A DNA stretch of 64,000 nt from Cristatella mucedo (lineage: Eukaryota > Bryozoa > Phylactolaemata > Cristatellidae), in NCBI GenBank assembly GCA_009760855.2, contig WPIO01000003.1:5770501-5834500 (forward strand), written 5' to 3'. A program made the translations under genes and the position numbers. Below are positions 1 through 49,700 of the stretch, in pieces; the first letter of the stretch is position 1, and every line of letters starts with the position of its first letter. The notes below the pieces were generated by a model. The model had not been told where the DNA came from and made no database searches. It saw only the letters and a program-made list of their open reading frames with translations.

Positions 1-834
1 CTAGATCCTAAACATTAAATTCTAAACCCTAAATATGTACCCTAAAACAAAAAGGTATCTTAAAACATGTTTTTAGTAATAAATAAATATACATATATAT
101 TTTGTTGAAATGCATGTACACCTACACAATTATAATAATGCCCTTATTATTGCTATGGGCAGTGGCTATAGGAGGATCTACATCACCTTTTATAAACATG
201 CATCGACGAATTAGTTGCATTGCTATGCTTGCCTTTGGTCTGAGATAGGCTGTTTGGCATCATACTGATCGCATATAATGTTGGTAGTGGATTGTTGCTA
301 GCTACAACCCTGTTTGAAGCATGAAAGTGAAGCACAGCTCTATTTGATGTGCCCGATTTGGCACCACAGTAGCTGTTTTCGTTGACAGTGAATGGTGACA
401 TAAAAGACTCTGGGCATTCAGGGCCTGCAAAACGAGATTTTAGGATGCCATTGAAACCCAGTGTTACCTTTTTCTAGTTTTGAAATTACCAGTTTATAAA
501 CCAGTGGTTTCATCGTTAGGTTCTCCAGCTAGTCCTTGATAGTGATGGTGTTGAGCAGCTGGAAGAGCAAGAAGCAGGCTTTTTTCAACAAACCATTCGA
601 ACCTCACCAATGTGTGGTGGAAGTCACGAAAATGGCTGTCCGGTTAGGTCTGCATAGCAGTAGGAGTATATGGAGAAGTGGCAAGCAGGTCCTAGCTCAG
701 CTCCAATCGAGCTTGCCTATTGGCTTGCCGTCCAGCATGCCCTTTCGGTCCTTATAATTGGCTGCCTTAGGCAAAGTCAAGGACTGTCACATCCTTGGTT
801 TAATGGGGCTAACCCCTTGTGTAGACTGTGTGTG

Positions 835-1012
835 TATACAATTCATTTGTATAGACGCATCCTAAGAGACTTGTATACCATCCTAATTTTTATTCAGTTG
901 TTTCACATATGCCACGGGGCTCGAGCCCACCACCTCGGTAATCAAATTCATTCACTTCGACCTCGGTCGTTAAATGGGAGCACCTTAACCACTTGGACCA
1001 AACCAGTGTGGC
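835..1012 (-). repeat. SINE2 copy
   Basis: tRNA-derived SINE in minus orientation. The B-box region reads GGGCTCGAGCCC on the minus strand, with the A-box-like GGTTAAGG near 990. The body carries the AGAGATT...TCTC hairpin in diverged form. Confidence 0.6.
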
Positions 1013-2028
1013 AGATTCTGTTTTTTCACAATCAACTGCCGTGTCTTAGAAAACGTTAAGCCCATTGGTATCGTCGTAGTATTCTAGAAGTTGGAGTGTG
1101 ACAATTTAGGTTATCTGCTTGACTGCCCAAGGCCTTTCAAAATCCTTTAGGGCCTACCATAGACTCATGTTTATCTAGTGAACATTTCAGCATTTTGGCA
1201 TGTCTTTCTGCCTTGTGCCACAGCAAAATGCAAGCAGGATGCAGCCTGCTGACCAACTGCCCTGGAAATTTGCCCACGATAGCAACCAGTTAATTATATT
1301 TAGTTTCCACGCTGTAGAAAAAAGTAATTATTTGCAAACATCAGGCCTTATCATTCTCCAAACGTCTTGCAAACTTGAGAAAGGCGATTCTTTAGATGTA
1401 ATCCGACCCACTGGAGCTCTAAGCCTTCTATCCACATCGTCAGACTGACATTCAATGGGATTCAGGTCTGAAGATTTCATAAAGCCATTTCGTTAGCATA
1501 ACGGCTTTAAACTAAGCCACTTCGTTATCATAACGGCCTTAAACTAAATTTAACAGTGTATCAGTAAAAATAGTGAATACACGGCTGCTTAGCTGCTTAG
1601 GGTCAATTTCCTGTGGGAAAAGAAAACAAATCTCCACGAAGTCTCATTGCACTAGGTACTGCACCGTTCTGGAATAATTGTTAATAATAATCTTATATCA
1701 TGATTCCAGGTATCTTCTGTAGATGAAGCCCCCCCCTCCACCATGACCCCTTTGAAGCCAAATTGCACCATCTTCTGAAGATAATTAATTATCACTGAAA
1801 CCTTCATTAATGAACGACGCATGTACTACATACAGTGTCAGTTACAATGATAAATTTGCTCTCACCGTCCCGTTCGATTTTGCTGTAGTCTTCATAGGTC
1901 CGATGTGCTGTTGCCCTAGCCTACTCCAAACAAGTTACTTAATGCTTGGTGGACAGAAGTGGCTTCTTTTTTCCTTCCAAGCAAACATACCTTGTTCATC
2001 TAGTCGATGCCTAGTCATATATATCCCT

Positions 2029-2578
2029 AATAATAATAATGATAATAATACATTTGTACTCGGAGAACAAATCTTCATTTTAGGCACTTTACAGGTGCTG
2101 TATGGAAGCATTACCAAATGATTGGCTGTAACATCTGCTAGCAGCAGACATAGTGTAAGCTGGTACATGCACACGAAGGACGAATTGTAAAGACCCAGCA
2201 AATGCTGTAATAAATAGGTGTATTTTAAGCTTCGTTTTAAATGTCGTCATTTCAGAGGACGTTGTGACATGCGTAAGTAGTGAGTTCTAGGCTTTAAGAG
2301 CATAGGAACTAAAGGCACGGTCTTTAACATTTTTTAGATTCGTACGAGGTATGGCCACACTATTCGAGTTAGAACAGCAGTTGTACGATTCTTCACTTGG
2401 CGGGGGAGTAGTTCTGATAGGTAGACTGGAGCCAGAGAATGAAGGGATCTAAAAGTAAGTGACAGAACCTTGAAGTCGATATGCTGCTTGATTGGGAGCC
2501 AGTGCAAGTCGGTGAGAAGTGGTGCGATGTGGCACCTGAAATGGTCACGGCAGACGAGCCTAGCTGCAGATTGTAGTA
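2029..2578 (-). mobile_element. LINE B 3' fragment
   Basis: Starts (plus coordinates) with an ATT-type tail read in reverse, then the tail hairpin, then the region encoding the C-terminus of the LINE B ORF2 in minus orientation. 5'-truncated and frame-shifted. Confidence 0.75.
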
Positions 2579-3063
2579 CCTTACAACTAGCTTCCCAGTA
2601 GTAGCCTGCTGTCTTTTAGCATGAACCCTTCTCAGAAATGAAACGATGCCCGAAACTTCATTGTGTATCAGTCTGTTCTTTCGGATTCAGTGGCACGAGG
2701 GCTGCGTGGTCTCTTTGCGCTTGCAATAATATCAGTAGTAACCATTTTTGTCAGGTGAGACCGGGACCTTGGAGGGTAGAACACACCGATGCCTTCGGTG
2801 TAGTGCGTATTGCAAATTAACTTTCACATTCGATCTACCGCAAAGACAGGCCAATACTATAGCATTTTATACTATTTTTACTATTACTATTATTTTTACT
2901 ATTTTTTATACTATTGTATACTATTTGCGTGTACTGTTATCTGGTAATAGGTTTTGTCTATCCTCTTTGGAAATGCCGTTGCACTCCTTAGATCGGCTTG
3001 TATATGCATCAAAGCAGCCGATGCATTTGCATGCTTACACTCTCTTGTTTGTCTTTCTTTTAG

Positions 3064-42832
<39,769 letters not shown>

Positions 42833-42903
42833 TACTTGCTAGCTTCTATATAAATCATTCAAAGCTTGATGTGCTTACTGCTGGGACCAGCCCCGAGTAA
42901 AAT

Positions 42904-42909
42904 ATTAAA
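42904..42909 (+). terminator. Candidate ZGRF1 poly(A) signal ATTAAA
   Basis: ATTAAA, the common variant of the polyadenylation hexamer, 72 nt after the stop codon. No other hexamer is closer. The cleavage site cannot be seen from sequence. Confidence 0.45.
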
Positions 42910-43009
42910 GAAAAACTTTAGTACTGCGGCTACCACTATTGACAGCTATGGTTAGTAATTGTTATATATCTATCTGATTTAGTTCAAAAACAGGGCTGTA
43001 TGCGCTTTG

Positions 43010-43450
43010 TTCAATGAGACATATTTATGAAGGCCCAACGCACCGCCCATCACTTCTACCCCGATGACACTGAAACCTCTCTCATCAGTTGCAGTGACTG
43101 GTGAACTTATTGCGTGCTTTGCAGACATTATATCCTGGATGTGCTATTGTTTTTACCTAAACAATGATAAAACCTAACTCTTCACATGATACCCTGAACG
43201 TATGGCTGCAATAAAAGACTTTGCTCTTACAATGCGACCATCATCATGTGTTTGTAATTTAAGTGTCCTCATTGACGACAGTTTGACCTTTGAAAGTTTC
43301 TTTCGGGGGATCGCTTTTGCAACTAGTAATCACATTCGAAAATTCATGTCTAAGATTGGAGAATACCTACCTCGGTGTCTGACTAAATATGCTACTAGCT
43401 TCCTGGTTCTGTCTAGATTGGACTGCTGCAATTCCTTACGAATGTCCTAA
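43010..43450 (+). mobile_element. LINE A RT remnant
   Basis: Plus orientation: HFYPDDTE near 43058 is a mutated YADD site, then NLSVLIDDSLTFESF and FLVLSRLDCCNSL at 43260-43440, the RT thumb signature. No tail is present. Confidence 0.75.
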
Positions 43451-44616
43451 ACATGGTAATGCTTGAGATGCTGTGCAAATTATGATATTGTCTTTATAAA
43501 GTTATTCTTGTATCTGATCTTGCTTGTATATGGGATCAAAAACATTGCGTTCTATCAATTTTTGGCTTTACTATCTTTTAATGAGCTAAATCAAGGCTGA
43601 AAACTATGAATCAATGCTTTCCAAACATCTTTTCTAGTAAAAAAAACGCTCAGCTTGCACTTAAGTGCCTTAGTGGTTGATGTCCAAAAGCCATACGATT
43701 ACGTTTAGAATACGAGATTATGTTGTCATGTAACATAAACCTTTTCTAACTTACACGGCCATATTGACATATAGCTGCTGCCAATTACTGCAATCCACTG
43801 TAATGAAGCAAAAATTGACCGGAAATTTGTAAAGCAAAGCTAAAACTTGGATTGCATATCACACTATGCTCTCACTCAAGTGTGCCAACAGTATTGTATG
43901 CAATTGCATGCACGTTCTCATGCAATACGCTTAGTTGTATTGCAATATTGGCCCGGGTGTCTTTAGTAGATTGCACGAGAGCACAAAATGGCGCGAAATT
44001 TGTGGGCACACTTGAATGTTAGCTTAGTGAGTATGAAATCCAAGTTAGAGCTTTGCGCCACTGATTTCTGATGGATTTGTGGTAGGTTGCGCTAGTAGCT
44101 ATGTCTTTGCAACCCATTTGCACTCCGCTAGTGCAATGACATGAAATTAGATTGGTAAATTTTAATGATGGTGTACCACATTATTCACTCGAGATTCGAG
44201 CTTCACACCACCGATTTCTTGTCGGTTTTTGCATGATTATTGTGGATTGTGGTAGTTCGTTGCACCCCTCGGCCATATTGAGATCTTTTTCCTTATCGTG
44301 GAAATAAGACAGCAAAAAGGTAACATATAACACTAGGCAACTCAATTTTTGTACTGATAGTAAGTGATATCTCCTGATGCCTCAGAAGTATAGAATATAG
44401 CCATTATTCTCTACTAATTTTGCTTTTGTGACCATGCCAGTAATTAAAGTGAGATTAGCCTATTTCCGATAAGAAAACTGAAGTCTCTTCTTGTGATTTA
44501 CATGTAGTCAGCAAGAAAAGCAAACGAATCAAAATTAATTTGTACTCACATGGAAATTATAAAAGTTAGTGACACTTTCTCTGATCTGTTACTTTCTCAC
44601 TTTCATTCTGAATGTT

Positions 44617-44836
44617 TTACTCCTTGAGCCAGGATGTCAAACGCTTGGGATTAGACTTGGTAAGACTTAGGTCTCTGATGAGACTGCTGAGGTCTTGGTG
44701 TTGGGAAAGTAGGGCTCTCTCCGCAGCCCTATCTGTGAAATTGGAATTTGGATCTGCAATATATTTCTCGATTTCTGACCTGCTGCTCTCTCCTAATGAT
44801 GGCCGATCCTTCTTCGGAGGGGTGAGGCTGGGAGCA
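44617..44836 (-). CDS. Unidentified minus-strand terminal exon
   Basis: Read on the minus strand after CACAG, this is open for 72 codons to a TAA at 44617-44619. It encodes a hydrophilic, helix-prone sequence: KKDRPSLGESSRSEIEKYIA, then SQHQDLSSLIRDLS and a basic end SNPKRLTSWLKE. It enters in phase 2, which matches the alternative donor of the exon at 45129-45277. The plus strand is also open here, but its translation looks less protein-like. No family is recognised. Confidence 0.4.
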
Positions 44837-45128
44837 CTGTGCAATGTGATACTTCGGCAATGGATCAAACAAAGTGGTAGGGAATAAAGCATTTGGCACA
44901 CTTTTGTAGTTATATGCTTGGATGAAGAAGTAGTAGACTGCAGATGTAGCTGTTACTTGTAGTCAATCGGTTGCCAACAAATTTTTGGAATAGCAGACCT
45001 CATAGCTGTCTTCTTCCCTTTACCGGCCTCTAAACATACCGGAATTCAGAAGATTAAAAAATTATATTTTGCATATCACTTTACGTTGTGCAAGAAAGTG
45101 TTCGATTTATCGAGTATTAATTGTTCAC

Positions 45129-45277
45129 CTTACCTTCAAAATTTCTCTTCCAGTTTTGGCATGTAAAATGAGGTATCCAGAGCTTGTCTTGATCCACGAA
45201 AGAAATGCTAAAGTGGCAAAGCAAGCTTTTCTTTCTTGAGCTTTTCCTCTGTGATCATCAAAGATAGCTGGAACACT
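45129..45277 (-). CDS. Unidentified minus-strand internal exon
   Basis: Minus-strand exon of about 149 nt, after an acceptor ATATCAG and before GTGAAC (an earlier GTAAGG at 45133 is the alternative). It encodes SVPAIFDDHRGKAQERKACF, then ATLAFLSWIKTSSGY and ILHAKTGREILK. Both other frames are broken by stops. With the GTGAAC donor it joins in frame to the exon at 44617-44836. No start codon exon was found upstream. It could be the 3' end of an unknown gene or a decayed coding fragment of a mobile element. Confidence 0.42.
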
Positions 45278-45421
45278 CTGATATTGGTTACAGAATTAGT
45301 TCGTGACAGCAGTTAGCACATTTAAGGGACCTTTTTCAGTGGTAATTGCAAAAAGATTTAAAGAACATGTGTTCAGGGGGTAGGGTATGACATTTTTGAG
45401 TGCAGTTGATGCTGTCCAAAG

Positions 45422-45561
45422 GCTTATTCATTTTGTTTGTTTTTCAAGCATGATTTTACTTACCATTCAATTGCATTTCCCTTTGCAGCAAATGTAAAGT
45501 GCCTAGAAAGAGATTAAGTTCTCCGAGGGCACTTTGTCAAGTGCATTATTATTATTATTAT
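45422..45561 (+). mobile_element. LINE B 3' end
   Basis: Plus orientation, about 140 bp: ATTTCCCTTTGCAGCAAATG, the hairpin and (ATT)n. Confidence 0.85.
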
Positions 45562-46476
45562 ATTAAAAAGACCTGTAGTGGTGAACTTTCTTAATTTAAG
45601 CAGATATTTATTCAGGTGCTAGTGGAATACCACTCAGCAGCTACCGTCGCAGTGTGCCTGGCACCATTAAAGGCCGCTGCAACAGTGCCGAAAGCAATTA
45701 GCTTTTTTCTTACCCAAACTTATCGAATTTTTACATTGCAAAGCTATCGGATTTAAAGGAGCTGGGGGCTGACACCAAGCAGTGCATAGTACGGCAGCCC
45801 AAAGGCGTTGGCTCATTTTCCACCAGCGTATATCCCTGCACGTGACATTCTTTAGTTACGCTGCCCTGCAGTGGCACAGGGTCAGACCATGCTTTGCTAC
45901 TCTGTTTGCTGTTGGGGGGGCTCTTCCGGCACTGGTATTAAAGCTTTGTGTTATTGCAACAGTATCTTGCATACAGCAAGGAATTAAACTGTAATGGAAA
46001 TTGTACCCTAGAAACTCGTATGCAGTAACCTAGTGGACTAGCCAAGCCGGGAAGAATGTTCCAGAGAGGCCTGCCAAGCTGGCAGCCTGCCCAGTGATTG
46101 ATCGGCCCGGCTCGAGTCGGGTTCAGCTTCCTCAAAAGTCTCCGGATGTCCTGCTGCCCGGCTGTTGTGTGGGCAGGTTGCCTGGCAAGGATTTTTTGCT
46201 GGCTGCTTAATGGGTTTTATTCAGCCTACTTCGGGTACACCATCCGTTCTGCATGCGCAGCTTTGGCATTTGCAGTGCAGGTTGAGCTGAAAAGTCTCAG
46301 GTTGTGAAGAGGTCTGGTGCAGCGAGTTTTCTGGCATGTGCCGGATGAGCAGAAGCTTACGCAGCTGCTGCTTCTCGCTCCGAGCCGCGGCATTTCTCGT
46401 CAGTCGTGACTCCTTCGTTGCAGCTTCTCCGAGTGGCATCCAGAGAGCAGACGCTGTACAAAAGCGATGGGCAGCC

Positions 46477-46753
46477 ATGAGAGGAAGCGGCCAGAAGCAC
46501 GCCGCAGACAATGGCTTCGAGGCCGCCGCTGCCACCGAGAGCTTTGCCGGCGGCAGCGGTCTCGAAGGCGTGCCACCGCCCGAGAGCTGCTGCCCCGCGC
46601 AGGCGCAGAGCTGCAGTGATGGCGAACTGCTCACGGCCGGGGGTGGCTGCCTCACGACCGACTGCTGCAAGTGCGGCAGCGGTGTGGGCGAAAAACACTG
46701 CGCCCACTGCTGCCAGGCTGTCGGCACGCAGCTAGCATCCGACGACCAGAACG
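46477..46753 (+). CDS. Unassigned gene, exon 1 (Cys cluster)
   Basis: ATG at 46477, with a favourable context; an upstream in-frame ATG at 46336 is less well placed. Encodes a low-complexity N-terminus, then CCKCGSGVGEKHCAHCC, two CxxC-type pairs that could hold zinc. Ends in phase 1 before GTGAGC. It is GC-rich relative to its surroundings. Confidence 0.55.
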
Positions 46754-49700
46754 GTGAGCCCTTGCCCGAATTCGCCCTTAACTGAGACAGCGATGCGTGC
46801 AGAGCTTAGATGCAAGTATTCCGAAGTAGGCTGAGGAGAAAGAAGGGAGTTTCAGGAGCTTCAGTTTGTTTCGATCGTGTTTTTCAAGTTGCAGAGAATG
46901 TTAAAAAAAATACTGCATTTCACTCTCCACCCCTACTCACCCTCCTCCCGGTAGTTATCTTTTGCATGGCCAGGATGAAATCACGGAGGAGGCATGCGAT
47001 GTAAACATGTCATCACGAAGCATGCTAGCTATATTCATAATATTAAGATTTTCTACTGAACTAAACAGTGTGGGTGCATTTGTCCTCCTGTAGTGCTCAG
47101 CCACAGGAGTAGGTGAAGGCGTGCCCCTGAAATGGTGTTTTAGTTGCTCTTAGCTGTGCATTGACACTTAGCAGGTGCATTGACACTTAGCAGGTGCATT
47201 TTTAGCTGTAATTCAACCTGTTCCTATTGATATGGCAACACTCGTGCCCCCCTATGAGCAGCAGCAGCATTGCTGCCTAGTGCCTCTGACCATGGCACTG
47301 TGCCCGGCTGCTGCTTAAAGACAGGGCAGAATGTGCATGCATGCTTCACACTAGTGGTGCCATTGTTTCCTCGACATCGGCTTGCGCATCTGTCTGCGGG
47401 ACACGAGATGGTACGGAGCTCGTTTGCCTGGGCGCCTTTGGAGTGGCTGGTGAGCTCGCGCCTGTGTTGCTGCCTAGGGTCCAGCTTGTCAGCGCTGCCG
47501 CTGCCACCATGCCTTAGTTCCGGCAGCAGCTGCAGCAGCCTGCCGCTGGAGCTGAGCGATGATGAGTTTGGCGAAGACTATCGCAAGCTAAGATCCCGGC
47601 GGCAGCGGTACGAACCAAAGAACAATCAAGGCGCTGACCATGAATGGGTCTCACAAGTCTAGAATGCTAACCAATGATACTATGCATGCTTTACCTAGGC
47701 AGAGTTGACTTGGGCGGCACCGTTTCCCGAGTGCTGTGCTGGTCGACAGTCCTTTTAATTACAATTGCTGTTTTTCTGAATAAATTGTTACATCTCCTTA
47801 CTGCTGTGTTCTCCCTACAAAATCACGTCTGAGTTAGTATGTTGCATGCACGGGGGGGGGGGTGGGCCACACTGGTTCACTCAGATATATGGATATGTTA
47901 TTCAATTGCATCATGAATATATGCTGTGTATCTTGTATTAAAACTCTTTCAGCTGCTTATTTGCCTGTAAAACTACAGGATCTGTACTCGCAAAGAGTCG
48001 CAAATGAAGGTAGATAATGGCGAGGAATGCAAGTCTTTGGTTGTTGATCATCGGACCTGCTGGGCAGTAAGTGCCATCGATCGCTAAATACTTCTGAAGC
48101 AGAGCTCGCAGCTCTGAGCTGCATTTTAATCGCTTAGCCTGGTTAGTGGCAGATCTACTTGGCTGCCGTCATTACAGGCTGACAGATTGGTTAGTGGCTT
48201 CAAGTATGCCACTCACTTTTAGGTCTCGTCATCCTTTGGCTCCAGCTATCAGATCTGCTCCCCCACCAGGCTAAGCATCGTACCACCTGCTTTTCGGAAT
48301 CTGATCGTTTACCTAGACCTCATACAAACCCCAAATCCTTGGAGACCTGCCTTTAGTTCGTAAATTAATAAATAAATATATGCAAGCTGATTTAACAGCC
48401 TCTTTTTGTATAGCCACATAAGAGCCTTGACGGCTATCACCACCGCTTGCAGCGACGATAAAGAATCGCCCACCACATGATTCGAACCCACGACCTCGGG
48501 GTCGAGGTCGTGAATAGCAACCACCTTACCTAGTGAGCCATTACTTCCAAAGCCTGGAAGTCACTTCCGACTTGCGTCACGACATCTCCTGATTTGACCA
48601 ATTTTAAAAGAAACTAAAAACATCTATTTATGGCAGCATTTAGTGGGTCCCTGTGATTCGACCTTTATGTGCTTATGTGTGCTGATGCTGTGCATGCTGC
48701 CACTAACCATACTTGCATGCTGACCCTGTGCATGTCACCCCTAACCAAGCTAGTTCCAGATAAAACTGTAAAGATTTTAAGTCATCCAGAAATTGGACTT
48801 TTGTCTATCCAGTCAGCGCATTGTAAAGACTTTGTGCCGGCAGGGGGGCTGCGTCAGGGTAGGACACTCGTGCTTATTCCATCAGCTTCTGCTCTGTTGG
48901 TGAGCCGTGATGGCACAGTAGGTAAGGCGGTTGCTTTTCACGACCTAGGTCCCGAAGTTGTGGGTTCGAATCCTACAGCGGACGGTCCATTATTGCTGCT
49001 GCAAGCGGTGGAGATAGCATTAAAGGCTCGTCTGTCGCTTTACGAAAGAGGCTGTTAAATCAGCTAGTATTTTTTGTCACCTGCTGCACTGCAGTGCTTT
49101 GGGGTTCATCCATGGAGCAGTTACTGGCAACCCCTCGCCCTCTCTCGAGACTACTATGGCAACCGCGTGTCTTTACCATTGCTTGTTTGTGCATGCATTT
49201 GGCTATGCCTTGATGGGCTATGGCTGTAGCTCAAGGTTCTACATACACTGGTCCTGTGTTTTCCATAGCCCCCAGTTCACCTAATGCTCCATAAGGGGAA
49301 TGTCAAGAAAATACTTATAAAATGTGTCCGACAATCGAATATGTTTTAGGGTACCTTTCGAAAGACAAATATGTTAGAACTCGCATCGGAAGTTCTGACG
49401 ACTTCCACATTAAAGAAAAATGGTTATACCAACCACGGCTAACCCGGATGTAAACCAGAAGCAAAATATCTACAAATAAATTTACCGATTTCTTCATCAT
49501 ATGCGACTCGCATCGTACTTGTTGAACCGTTGTAGATCGAGATACTAGCGTAAAGTTTGTTAAGGTGCATTCTTGTGACTTTCTTTACAGTTTTATTTCC
49601 AGTGTAGGCTTTTGCCTTGTAAAATTAATAAATCGGCTAATGCTTTACATATCGGAGTAAAATTTGAAATGTGTGTTCAGCTCTTGCCTTTTTAACCGAC

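Larger units (their letters stand above)
1..3063. other. Presumed ZGRF1 intron or upstream sequence
   Basis: No coding exon is supported here. A search for the N-terminal half of DUF2439 (a K-x-W-x-DG stretch) on the plus strand found nothing convincing. Apart from a SINE2 copy and a LINE B fragment, listed separately, the rest is AT-rich unique-looking sequence. Confidence 0.5.
42833..44616. other. Intergenic region after ZGRF1
   Basis: Contains the candidate poly(A) signal and a LINE A remnant (43010-43450). The part 43,450-44,600 is AT-rich with nothing recognisable. Confidence 0.5.

Noticed and set aside
1-50. CCCTAAA-like words at the window start
   Set aside because: Only degenerate, irregular copies of a telomere-like word; no tandem array.
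46221-46727. 168-codon minus ORF
   Set aside because: Antisense shadow of the GC-rich plus exon at 46477-46753.
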